DNA of 64,000 nt from JBGTGG01 sp964398945 (GTDB lineage: Bacteria; Bacteroidota; Bacteroidia; Cytophagales; Cyclobacteriaceae): the NCBI GenBank assembly GCA_964398945.1, contig CAYNOT010000001.1, positions 272,747 to 336,746 of the forward strand. The letters run 5' to 3'. Under the pieces are notes generated by a model. It had not been told where the DNA came from, searched no databases, and saw nothing but the letters and a program-made list of their open reading frames with translations. A program made the translations under genes and the position numbers. Below are positions 9,586 through 17,403 of this stretch, one piece after another. How positions within the stretch are numbered: the first letter of the stretch is position 1; each line of letters begins with the position of its first letter.

Positions 9586-10449
9586 ATGGGTAATCGAAAA
9601 AAAAGGAAGCTAGACATTGTAGTACTTTCCGATATCCATTTGGGCACGTATGGCAGCCATGCCGAAGAATTGCTCAAATACCTCAAAACCATCAATCCTA
9701 AAAAAATAATCCTCAATGGGGATATCATTGATATCTGGCAATTCAGTAAAAATTATTGGCCCAATGCGCACATGCAGGTTATCAAATATTTAACCGGATG
9801 CATGGTAAAAGGAACAAAAGTTGTTTACCTGACCGGCAACCATGATGAGATGCTCCGCAAGTTTTCGGGTTTCAAACTGGGGTCATTGAAAATCGACAAT
9901 AAATTATCGCTACGGTTAGGCAAAAAGAAAGTCTGGATTTTCCATGGTGATGTGTTTGATGTGGCCATGCAGCACGCCAAATGGCTTGCCAAGTTGGGTG
10001 CCATCGGATACGATATCCTGATATTGATAAATGCTTTTGTGAACTGGTGGCTCGTTAAATTCAAAAGGGAAAAAATCTCCTTATCAAAAAGGGTCAAAGA
10101 CAGCGTGAAATCGGCTGTTAAGTTCATCAATAATTTTGAGCAAACCGTTTCCGAAATTGCTGTTGAAAATGGTTTCGATTACGTGATTTGCGGCCACATC
10201 CACCAACCTGAAATCAAAAAGATCGAAACAAAAAAAGGGTCGGTAATGTATCTGAATTCGGGCGATTGGGTAGAGAATTTAACGGCCCTTGAATATGATG
10301 GGCGCGATTGGAGTATCTACAAGTATGCCGATGACACAAAAGCGAAAGGAATGAAGCTCAAAAAAAATATTCGCAAAAAGGCAAAGGCCACAAGGGATGA
10401 TGACGATATCTTCAAAGACCTTATCCAGGATTTCTTGACCGTACGATGA
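9586..10449 (+). CDS. Metallophosphoesterase, UDP-2,3-diacylglucosamine diphosphatase-like (LpxH-type)
   Basis: 287 residues with the full set of calcineurin-like phosphoesterase motifs: SDIHLG (~residues 15-20), NGDIID (~44-49), TGNHDE (~82-87), FHGDVFD and CGHIHQPE (~205-212). The motif spacing and the W/Y-rich insert (QFSKNYWPNAHMQVIKYL) match the LpxH-like family, which removes UMP from UDP-2,3-diacylglucosamine in lipid A synthesis. Some Bacteroidetes paralogues have unknown substrates, so LpxH activity is probable but not proved. The C-terminus is basic (KLKKNIRKKAKATRDD). The glycosyltransferase gene overlaps its stop by 4 bp (ATGA), so both probably act in the same envelope pathway. 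Confidence 0.8.
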   Translation: MGNRKKRKLDIVVLSDIHLGTYGSHAEELLKYLKTINPKKIILNGDIIDIWQFSKNYWPNAHMQVIKYLTGCMVKGTKVVYLTGNHDEMLRKFSGFKLGSLKIDNKLSLRLGKKKVWIFHGDVFDVAMQHAKWLAKLGAIGYDILILINAFVNWWLVKFKREKISLSKRVKDSVKSAVKFINNFEQTVSEIAVENGFDYVICGHIHQPEIKKIETKKGSVMYLNSGDWVENLTALEYDGRDWSIYKYADDTKAKGMKLKKNIRKKAKATRDDDDIFKDLIQDFLTVR

Positions 10450-11435
10450 AAATCTTATACGCAATCCAAGGTACTGGAAACGGTCATATCTCACGCGCAG
10501 AAGATATTGTTCCTATTCTAAAAGACTACGGAGAAGTAGACTTGCTGGTGAGTGGTTCACAATCGGATTTAAAATTGCGATTCCCTGTTAAATACCAATC
10601 GAAAGGGTTGAGTTTTTACTTTGGAAAAAAAGGAGGAATTGATTTTATCAAAACAATAAAGAACAGTCGTGCCAATGCTGTCCTGAAAGAAATCAACACA
10701 TTCCCAATCAAAAACTATGATTTGGTAATCAACGACTTTGAACCGATCTCTGCCTGGGCTGCAAAAAAATACAATGTTCCTTGTGTTTCTTTAAGTCATC
10801 AATCTGCCCTCCTTTCAGAAAAAACCCCAAAACCCAAACACTCCGATCGTATTGGTGATTGGATTTTGAAAAATTATGCACCTGCCCACGCACATGTTGG
10901 TTTTCACTTTTCACGGTTTGATGAAAATATTTTTACCCCGGTAATTGGGCAAACCATCCGAAAATCAAACCCAACAAATGGAAATCACTATACGGTGTAT
11001 TTACCTGCGTATGCTGACGAAAAAATCATTCCGCTCTTAAATAAAATCAAAAATGCAGAGTGGCAAGTCTTTTCCAAGCGGGCTGCCAAATCTTACCAAA
11101 TAGGAAATGCATCCATCCATCCGGTCAATAAAATGAAATTCGTTGCCAGTATGGTTTCTTCAAAAGGTGTATTGTGCGGTGCAGGATTTGAAACCCCTGC
11201 TGAAGCGCTCTTTCTCGGAAAAAAACTATTGGTAGTGCCGATGAAAAGCCAATACGAACAACACTATAATGCGGCAGCTCTTCAGGAACTTGGAGTGATC
11301 GTTATTAAAACGTTGAAAAAAAAACATCTTGATACGATCAATCGTTGGGTAGCCTCCGATCAACACATCCACATTAATTTTTCAGATACCACACGTGAGG
11401 CAGTAGAGCGTGCGTTGGCTTTGGGAAGGCCATGA
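10446..11435 (+). CDS. MJ1255-type glycosyltransferase family protein
   Basis: 329 residues. The N-terminus MKILYAIQGTGNGHISRAED is the glycine-rich nucleotide-sugar transferase loop of the MJ1255/VC2487 family (GT-B fold, MurG-like). A C-terminal donor-site region GVLCGAGFETPAEALFLGKK followed by KSQYEQHYNAAAL matches the GT28-type sugar-nucleotide site. Acceptor and donor are unknown. It overlaps the LpxH-like phosphoesterase by 4 bp, which hints at glycolipid or lipid A-related work (inference). A clear paralogue sits at 51071-52075 with the same N-terminal and C-terminal motifs; the two are diverged and unlinked. Confidence 0.8.
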   Translation: MKILYAIQGTGNGHISRAEDIVPILKDYGEVDLLVSGSQSDLKLRFPVKYQSKGLSFYFGKKGGIDFIKTIKNSRANAVLKEINTFPIKNYDLVINDFEPISAWAAKKYNVPCVSLSHQSALLSEKTPKPKHSDRIGDWILKNYAPAHAHVGFHFSRFDENIFTPVIGQTIRKSNPTNGNHYTVYLPAYADEKIIPLLNKIKNAEWQVFSKRAAKSYQIGNASIHPVNKMKFVASMVSSKGVLCGAGFETPAEALFLGKKLLVVPMKSQYEQHYNAAALQELGVIVIKTLKKKHLDTINRWVASDQHIHINFSDTTREAVERALALGRP

Positions 11436-11515
11436 TGCTTCAAATTTAATATCAATATCACGTTCACGTAATACCCGCACACTACTTTAGTTACTATTAA
11501 GTAAGGTTCTGTGGG

Positions 11516-12199
11516 ATGAAACCAAAAAAGACTTCCAGGGTTTTAATAATCGATGATGACAAAAGCATACTCATGTTATTGGCATACAATCTGAAAAAAG
11601 AAGGATATAAAATCAAGACGGTACACGATAGCCGGGAAGGCATAGCCGTTGCCAACAAATTTTCACCCGATCTCATTATTCTTGATTTGATGATGCCGCA
11701 CATCAATGGCATTGAACTTTGTCGTGAACTCCGAAAACAAACACAATTTCAAAACACGTATATTTTTTTCCTGACAGCAAAATCCGAATCGTATTATCAG
11801 GAAGCTGCCTTTGACACCGGTGGTGATGACTTCATCGAAAAAATCATGGGTATTAGAACGCTTACCAACAAAATCAATGGTGTTTTAAAACGGAAGTTCG
11901 TAATACGAAAAGGTTTGCAAGAATATAAAATTGGAAACCTTGTGCTTAAAAGAAAATCAAGGGAAGTGTTTGATGGAAACCGGGAACTAACCCTTAGCAA
12001 ACCCGAGTTTGAATTGATTTATTTTTTCGCGCAAAACCCGAACAAGGATATTTCCAACAAGTTCGTATTACAAAACCTATGGGAAACAGAATCTTATCAG
12101 TCTGATGTTTCCATTGATGCGTGTTTGCGAAAGCTTATCAAAAAATTTGGTGCTGAGCGCTTTCAGGTACATGACAACCATTATCGGCTGATTATTTAA
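11516..12199 (+). CDS. OmpR-type response regulator
   Basis: 227 residues. The receiver domain has the acidic pair IDDDKS (~11-13), the phospho-acceptor Asp in LDLMMP (~58), and Thr in FLTAKS. The conserved Lys is present in GGDDFIEKIMG, but the usual following Pro is Ile, a small departure from the consensus KP(F). The C-terminal ~100 residues form a winged helix (LTLSKPEFELIYFFAQNPN ... DVSIDACLRKLIKKFG) of the OmpR/PhoB class. No histidine kinase gene is adjacent, so it is an orphan here. The start ATG at 11516 follows a G-rich stretch (GTGGG). Confidence 0.88.
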   Translation: MKPKKTSRVLIIDDDKSILMLLAYNLKKEGYKIKTVHDSREGIAVANKFSPDLIILDLMMPHINGIELCRELRKQTQFQNTYIFFLTAKSESYYQEAAFDTGGDDFIEKIMGIRTLTNKINGVLKRKFVIRKGLQEYKIGNLVLKRKSREVFDGNRELTLSKPEFELIYFFAQNPNKDISNKFVLQNLWETESYQSDVSIDACLRKLIKKFGAERFQVHDNHYRLII

Positions 12200-12398
12200 A
12201 AGCCTTCCTCCCGTACTTTTACTCAGGCTGACAAGGCTTTAAAAAAACCGGTAAAATTTGAAATGCACCCAATAGATTGTTAATGTTCATAATTTTCACA
12301 AGTTTTATTCAAATTTTGCCCCCTTTGGCCAGTGATATCGTAAATGGTTTAATGTGGAAAAGAAAAAATATATCACCTACAATGGATTGTATAACATC

Positions 12399-13067
12399 AT
12401 GGTAACCACAATAGTAAGATTCCTTCTAGTGATACTCCTTTTTGGTAGTTCAACCGGTTTTGCACAATCCAGTCTGAAAATTGCCAAATTAAAATACAAT
12501 GGTGGTGGGGATTGGTATGCAAACAAAACTGCGCTTCCTAACCTTATTGAATTCTGCAACAAGGAAATGGGCATGAACCTCAATGCCGATGAAGATATTG
12601 TGGAAGTTGGAAGCCGCGACATTTTTCTGTACCCCTATATCTATATGACGGGGCATGGCAATGTTACTTTTTCAACGGAAGAAGCTTCCAATCTGAGAAA
12701 ATACCTCGAAGGAGGTGGCTTTCTCCATGTGGATGATAATTATGGTATGGACAAGTTCATCCGGTTGGAATTGAAAAAGGTTTTTCCTGAATTGGAGTTG
12801 GTCGACATTCCTCACAATCATCCTGTTTATCATCAGAAGTTCAATTTCCCGAACGGTATTCCAAAGATTCACGAGCATGATGGAAAACCGCCCGGTGGCT
12901 TGGGGTTGATTTATGCAGGACGATTGGTTGTTTTCTATTCGTATGAAACCGATTTAGGAAATGGTTGGGAAGATGCACGCATCCATAACGATCCGGAAGA
13001 AAAGCGGCAACAAGCACTAAAAATGGGAGCCAATCTTATCGCCTACTCGTTTACGCAGTCGTTGTAA
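12399..13067 (+). CDS. Exported DUF4159 protein
   Basis: A frame opens at GTG 12354, but ATG 12399 gives a signal peptide (MVTTIVRFLLVILLFGSSTGFAQ), so 222 residues is preferred. The mature part carries DUF4159 features: LKYNGGGDWYANKTALPNL, YIYMTGHGNVTF, EGGGFLHVDDNYG, DIPHNHPVYH and YETDLGNGWEDA. DUF4159 proteins have a class I glutamine amidotransferase-like fold and often occur with MoxR/DUF58 gene sets; none is nearby here. Function is unknown. Upstream (12200-12398) a loose inverted repeat AAAGCCTT/AAGGCTTT (12199-12240) overlaps the response-regulator stop. Confidence 0.82.
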   Translation: MVTTIVRFLLVILLFGSSTGFAQSSLKIAKLKYNGGGDWYANKTALPNLIEFCNKEMGMNLNADEDIVEVGSRDIFLYPYIYMTGHGNVTFSTEEASNLRKYLEGGGFLHVDDNYGMDKFIRLELKKVFPELELVDIPHNHPVYHQKFNFPNGIPKIHEHDGKPPGGLGLIYAGRLVVFYSYETDLGNGWEDARIHNDPEEKRQQALKMGANLIAYSFTQSL

Positions 13068-13199
13068 TAAAATTACAGATACTGGATTAAGGGATACTGG
13101 CGTGAGCAAAGCTTTTTTCCCGGAACGAAGTCAGGCATGGGCGCAACGTTTGAGTTAACCTCTTCGGATTTTTTGCAATCGTAACCCATCGCACCACCA

Positions 13200-13218
13200 C
13201 CCCGGATTTATTCCGGGG
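13200..13218. repeat. GC-rich hairpin in the gap before the blaI-type gene
   Basis: CCCCGGA (13200-13206) and TCCGGGG (13212-13218) form a 7-bp stem with a 5-base loop. A T-run (CCCTTTTTCC) follows 10 bases later, so it might be a poor terminator for the DUF4159 gene. No gene was seen in 13068-13349 apart from this hairpin and the operator/promoter region. Confidence 0.4.
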
Positions 13219-13252
13219 TCTTAAAACCCTTTTTCCTACCGTTTGATGGTCT

Positions 13253-13323
13253 AACTAAAATATTAGTTAATATTTATTTGACTTTTATAACTAATTCTTT
13301 AGTTTTAACACTAAATAGATAGT
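13253..13323. promoter_or_regulatory. BlaI-type operator cluster
   Basis: Two exact 16-bp dyads of form AACTAA-N4-TTAGTT lie at 13253-13268 and 13289-13304, centres 36 bp apart. A third, weaker site ACTA-N6-TAGT lies at 13310-13323. BlaI/MecI/CopY dimers bind such palindromes before their own operons, and the gene immediately downstream encodes a BlaI-type repressor. Binding is inference. Confidence 0.6.
13277..13307 (+). promoter_or_regulatory. Promoter of the blaI-M56 operon
   Basis: TTTG (13277-13280), a 19-bp spacer and TAGTTTTA (13300-13307, one mismatch to TAnnTTTG) form a Bacteroidetes-type promoter. The second operator (13289-13304) covers the spacer and -7, and the third lies at the expected start point, so repressor binding would block transcription. 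Confidence 0.55.
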
Positions 13324-13349
13324 TCGTAGGGAATTTAACATATAAGAAT

Positions 13350-13721
13350 ATGAAAGAACTAACCAAAGCCGAAGACCAGATCATGCAAATCCTGTGGGAA
13401 ATAAAAAAAGGATTTGTGAAAGACATTATCGAAAAACTTTCCGCACCAAAACCTGCTTACAACACAGTTTCAACAATTGTCAGGATTTTGGAAACGAAAG
13501 GTTTTGTAGACCACAAAGCCTATGGAAAAACACACGAATACTTTCCCATCATCAGCAAAGAGAAATATTCAAAATTCTATTTGAACAATATGGTGAAAGG
13601 GTATTTCAATGGCTCTTTTCAAAACCTGGTCTCTTTTTTTGCAAAAGAAAACAAAATGGACATCACCGAAATGGAAGAATTATTCAAGCAAGTTGGTAAA
13701 GACTTAAAAAATAAATCATGA
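13350..13721 (+). CDS. BlaI/MecI/CopY-family repressor
   Basis: 123-residue winged-helix protein: LTKAEDQIMQILWEIKKGFV at the N-terminus, then AYNTVSTIVRILETKGFVDH (recognition helix) and the wing KAYGKTHEYFPIISKEKY. The C-terminal ~45 residues form the dimerisation region. In this family the repressor is released when the M56 partner is activated and the repressor is cleaved. The partner gene overlaps its stop by 4 bp. The promoter carries two identical dyads that fit as operators. The normal inducer is unknown; no beta-lactamase gene is present here, so antibiotic sensing should not be assumed. Confidence 0.92.
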   Translation: MKELTKAEDQIMQILWEIKKGFVKDIIEKLSAPKPAYNTVSTIVRILETKGFVDHKAYGKTHEYFPIISKEKYSKFYLNNMVKGYFNGSFQNLVSFFAKENKMDITEMEELFKQVGKDLKNKS

Positions 13722-15604
13722 ACGTTATCCTCAACTACTTTATAGAAGCGAACCTTGGGTTGGTCCTTTTCTATGCCATTTACAAACTGTTGTTGAATGA
13801 AGAAACTTCTTTCTCTTTTAACCGCACCTATCTAATCGGCAGCATTCTTATATCCTTGATATTCCCCTTGGTCACCATTGGGTCAGGTTCCCCCCTCCCC
13901 ACCATGAGTGCGGTTATTCCTCCACACTATTTACCTGAACTTGTGATTACAGCCGAAGGAAAAGCTGCCACTGAAGTGGATGCTGTTGCTACACAAACTT
14001 TATCTTTTTGGGCCATAATCAAATGGGTTTATCTGACGGGTTTTGCATTCCTGCTGCTCCGTTTCATCCTTCAGGTGGGGAAACTTGTTTGGCGGATTCA
14101 ATCCCACGACTTTGCCAGCATTCATGGCAATGGAAAAATCATTGAAACGAACACACCGCATCCTACTTTCTCTTTTTTCAATTACATCTTCATTGGAAAT
14201 TTAAACGAGCTATCAGAAGAGGAAAAGGATCAAATCATTTCCCATGAAATGGTACATGCCAATAAGTTGCACTCCATTGATATTCTTTTGATTGAATTTT
14301 TAAGGATTGTGTTCTGGTTCAACCCATTGATCAAAAATTATAAACACAGCATCATCATGGTGCATGAATTCCAGGCAGATGCCGATACGGTATCGGGTGG
14401 TGATTCAGAAAAATATTGCAATCTGCTCGCGAGGGTTGCATTGTTGTCGGCCGACTTCAAGCTCGCTAATCAATTTACCAATTCATTAACCTTAAAACGC
14501 ATTAAAATGCTAAACGCTATGAAAAAGAAAATAAGTACCTGGAAGTTAGCCGTAATGATCCCTGTTGTGGCCGGCTTCTTCTTTGTGGTTGCCTGCCAGG
14601 ACCAGGTGATCAGTGAAATGACTGACGTGGCTGAGAATTCATTTATTGCTACTGAAATCCCTGCTGAAGTACAGAAGAAATTGGATGAAATGAAAGCAAA
14701 ATATCCCAGTGTTAAAAAATTTGTTGTCATTGAAATGAATGAGGAGGGCAAACAAACGGTTTATGAACTTCAATCAAAATATGGTGCATTGGAAAACAAT
14801 TTCTTTATGGAGATTAAAGATAAAGATGACCATGACAAACCACGTCAGTTTTTAATCACTGAATTTGACGAAAATGCGAAGCAAGTTGCAGATCTCTCTA
14901 AAAGTGAAGATGTTTTTACGATTGTAGAAGAAACAGCAACCTATCCTGGTGGAATGACCGAATGGCATGAGTTTGTTGCACAAAATTTCCAATATCCTGC
15001 GCAAGCACGAAGGTTGGGAGTTGAAGGAAAAGTATTCGTTCAATTTGTAGTGGAGAAAGATGGTTCACTTGGTGAATTTCAAGTGTTAAAAGGCATCGGT
15101 GCGGGGTGTGACGCTGAGGCAATGCGTGTAATGGCACTTTCAAAACCCTGGAATCCGGCCAAGCAGCGTGGGAAGATTGTTCGCCAACGGATGGTGATGC
15201 CCATAATTTTTAAACTTTCCAATAACTCATCCATTGCGGATCCAGATAACGCAGCTATTGAATTCAACCAGAAAGGAAACGAAGAAGGTGATATCGTATT
15301 TACGCAAGTGCAGGAATCTGCAACCTACCCAAACGGCATGTCTGAGTTCTATGAGTTTGTTTCAAACAATATTAACTATCCGGCAAAGGCAAAGGAAATG
15401 GGAATTGAAGGAAAAGTCCACATTCAGTTTATTGTAGAAAAAGATGGAAAGCTAACAGATCTGATAATCCTTAAAGGAATTGGTGCAGGGTGTGATGAGG
15501 AGGCAATGAGATTATTGGCACAATCAAAGACCTGGAACCCTGGTAAGCAGGGAGGAAAGGTTGTGCGCCAACGTATGGTTATTCCCATTAATTTCAAACT
15601 ATAG
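13718..15604 (+). CDS. M56-family (BlaR1-like) membrane metallopeptidase with two C-terminal TonB-C domains
   Basis: 628 residues. Several transmembrane helices occupy the first ~130 residues (IEANLGLVLFYAIYKLLL and following). The zinc-peptidase motif is HEMVH at ~177, with the downstream glutamate in LIEFLRIVFWFNP and the family's VHEFQADADTV. Another transmembrane helix (~275-292) leads to a periplasmic region. Instead of a penicillin-binding sensor, the exported part ends in two tandem TonB C-terminal-like domains at ~400-500 and ~525-628. Each contains ATYPxGMxExxEFVxxN, GVEGKVFVQFVVEKDG or its variant, and WNPxKQxGKxVRQRMV. It is translated from an ATGA overlap with the repressor gene. 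It should sense an envelope signal and cleave the repressor (inference from family). Confidence 0.88.
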   Translation: MNVILNYFIEANLGLVLFYAIYKLLLNEETSFSFNRTYLIGSILISLIFPLVTIGSGSPLPTMSAVIPPHYLPELVITAEGKAATEVDAVATQTLSFWAIIKWVYLTGFAFLLLRFILQVGKLVWRIQSHDFASIHGNGKIIETNTPHPTFSFFNYIFIGNLNELSEEEKDQIISHEMVHANKLHSIDILLIEFLRIVFWFNPLIKNYKHSIIMVHEFQADADTVSGGDSEKYCNLLARVALLSADFKLANQFTNSLTLKRIKMLNAMKKKISTWKLAVMIPVVAGFFFVVACQDQVISEMTDVAENSFIATEIPAEVQKKLDEMKAKYPSVKKFVVIEMNEEGKQTVYELQSKYGALENNFFMEIKDKDDHDKPRQFLITEFDENAKQVADLSKSEDVFTIVEETATYPGGMTEWHEFVAQNFQYPAQARRLGVEGKVFVQFVVEKDGSLGEFQVLKGIGAGCDAEAMRVMALSKPWNPAKQRGKIVRQRMVMPIIFKLSNNSSIADPDNAAIEFNQKGNEEGDIVFTQVQESATYPNGMSEFYEFVSNNINYPAKAKEMGIEGKVHIQFIVEKDGKLTDLIILKGIGAGCDEEAMRLLAQSKTWNPGKQGGKVVRQRMVIPINFKL

Positions 15605-15672
15605 AAATTCAGTTGCCGGATATTGATGTTACTCAAACTAGCATCCAGTATCCAGCAACGAAAAAATTCCGC

Positions 15673-16134
15673 ATGAGAACTATTCTCCATTTTATTCTCC
15701 TTCTAACACCTCTTTTCTCGTGTGCCCAAAAAATTGCCACCACATTTCAGAAAGCCACGAAAAACAAAGGCATTCGAATCGAACAATTAGACAGCACATA
15801 CCAAAGTGCGCTAAATGACGATAGTACGAAAGCTGTTTTCGTGGGTCAAGAGAAAGAATTTTACGAGGGATATGTCTCCATGCTTCAGGCTTTAGGAAAA
15901 CACCTTACTGCAAATAATTTTAAGTGGGATAAAGCTACACGCTGCTTCAACCGGATTTACTTTAACAAAGACGGGGAAATAGATTACTTTCTTTTTAATT
16001 TCTATCCCGGCCAAATAGAACCCGATAAAGAAAAAGAATTCGAAAAACTTGTAAACACCTTTGTGCAAACCTATACGTTTCCCTTACCAGCCGATAAGAA
16101 ATTTGCCCAGTGTAGCCCGGTTACTTATCAATAA
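15673..16134 (+). CDS. Hypothetical lipoprotein downstream of the M56 gene
   Basis: A TTG at 15613 opens the frame, but ATG 15673 gives a lipoprotein signal (MRTILHFILLLTPLFSC, lipobox LFSC) and a 153-residue product. The mature part ends with RIYFNKDGEIDYFLFNF and a conserved-looking Cys near the C-terminus; this stretch resembles the TonB-C-like strand pattern in the neighbouring M56 protein, but a family assignment is not secure. It lies 68 bp after the M56 gene on the same strand and probably belongs to the same operon under the BlaI-type repressor. Confidence 0.6.
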   Translation: MRTILHFILLLTPLFSCAQKIATTFQKATKNKGIRIEQLDSTYQSALNDDSTKAVFVGQEKEFYEGYVSMLQALGKHLTANNFKWDKATRCFNRIYFNKDGEIDYFLFNFYPGQIEPDKEKEFEKLVNTFVQTYTFPLPADKKFAQCSPVTYQ

Positions 16135-16137
16135 CCC

Positions 16138-16209
16138 ACCAACTACCATCTACCAACTAATAACTAATAACTACCAACTAATAACTAATAACTAATAACT
16201 ACCAACTAC
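16138..16209. repeat. Low-complexity tandem repeat of ACTAATA/ACCAACTA units
   Basis: The sequence between the lipoprotein gene and the TlpA-like gene is built from short repeated words (TACCAACTA and AATAACTA) repeated about six to eight times. It runs into the TAG stop of the TlpA-like gene (16206-16208 on the minus strand). The two genes are convergent. It may be a slippage-derived microsatellite; no hairpin or ORF is seen. Confidence 0.7.
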
Positions 16210-17366
16210 TTTCCCAGCACCTCTTCCAACTTCTCATGTAATCCGGCTCCGCGCAAATTCTTGCCAATAATTTTCCCTTGGGGATCCAATAATAAAGAGA
16301 ACGGTATCGCAGTAATATTATACATCTTCGCAGCTTCTGAATTCCAGAATTTCAAATCTGAAACATGTGTCCACGTAAGTCCGTCTTGCTCGATGGCTTG
16401 TAGCCAATCTGCTTTGGTACGATCCAAGGAAACACCATACACCGTAAAGCCTTTATCCTTAAATTTATTATAAGCGGCCACAACATTTGGATTTTCTTTT
16501 CTACACGGTCCGCACCATTTGGCCCAGAAATCAACCAGCACATATTGTCCGCGAAGCGATGAAAGAGGGATTATTTCCCCATCCGGATTGGGCAACGAAA
16601 TTTCAGGCGCAACTTGTCCGATTGCCAATAGCTTCATGTCCTCAACAGAAGAAACAAAGCTTTGTGCATGTTTATAGTTTGGCCATTCCTTCTTTAAAAT
16701 TTCCGCTACTTTTTCATACGTACCAAAGAAAGCATCTTTATCCAATAAGTTTCCTCCTTGCAAAAGATTGATCACGCCCATGGAGGGTGATTTATCGATC
16801 ATTAGCCGGGCTACATTTTTTAGTTCTTCATTGTGGACTTTCATGTATGCCATTTGGATTTCGACCATTCTATTTTGATCGCCTGATTGTTGAGCTGTAT
16901 TAAATGCAGTAGCCAATTCCTGCGCTTTTGGATCTTTGGCAATATCAGCAACTTGTTGTTGCACTTGCATGATAAAATCAATCTCCGGTGAACCTTTGAT
17001 TTCACGAAAGCCGTTTTGATTGCTTCCATCGACATTTACTTCCAAATCGCTTTTGAATACTATCAAATCCACCTGTTGGCGATCATAAAAATTAATGCGG
17101 TAATAACCGGGCTCGGAAAGTTTTACCTTTTTGCTAAACGTGCCGTCCTGATTCACGGTAATCTGCTCTTCGGGGCCAAGTTGTCCTTCTTGTATTTCAG
17201 CAATCTTAACAGCCGTTCCGGAAGGATTGGAAATTTTTCCGCTCACCGTTACTTCCCAGGTTGCTGCTTCTGCATGCTCACCATTCTCTGATACAGAAGA
17301 AGACGAACACGAAAGTACAATGGCAACTAAGGCAACCCCAACAAATCTATTTTTCAATAATTCCAT
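16206..17366 (-). CDS. TlpA-like thiol-disulfide oxidoreductase lipoprotein with DUF4369-like N-terminus
   Basis: Starting at MELLKNRFVGVALVAIVLSC (17366) it has a lipoprotein signal with lipobox VLSC and 386 residues; upstream in-frame ATGs at 17384 and 17414 would overlap gatB and add an unlikely leader. Residues ~35-150 form a beta-rich domain of the DUF4369 type (VTVSGKISNPSGTAVKIAEI). Residues ~255-386 form a thioredoxin fold with active site WAKWCGPCRKENP and the cis-Pro in ITAIPFSLLLDP. It should sit in the inner or outer membrane facing the periplasm and reduce or exchange disulfides, as in Bacteroidetes TlpA/ResA-like proteins. It lies directly after gatB, which overlaps the longer start, so it may be co-transcribed. 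Confidence 0.88.
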   Translation of the reverse strand: MELLKNRFVGVALVAIVLSCSSSSVSENGEHAEAATWEVTVSGKISNPSGTAVKIAEIQEGQLGPEEQITVNQDGTFSKKVKLSEPGYYRINFYDRQQVDLIVFKSDLEVNVDGSNQNGFREIKGSPEIDFIMQVQQQVADIAKDPKAQELATAFNTAQQSGDQNRMVEIQMAYMKVHNEELKNVARLMIDKSPSMGVINLLQGGNLLDKDAFFGTYEKVAEILKKEWPNYKHAQSFVSSVEDMKLLAIGQVAPEISLPNPDGEIIPLSSLRGQYVLVDFWAKWCGPCRKENPNVVAAYNKFKDKGFTVYGVSLDRTKADWLQAIEQDGLTWTHVSDLKFWNSEAAKMYNITAIPFSLLLDPQGKIIGKNLRGAGLHEKLEEVLGK

Positions 17367-17403
17367 ACACGTAATCAATTTCATTTTTAGTAAAACCGTT
17401 CGG

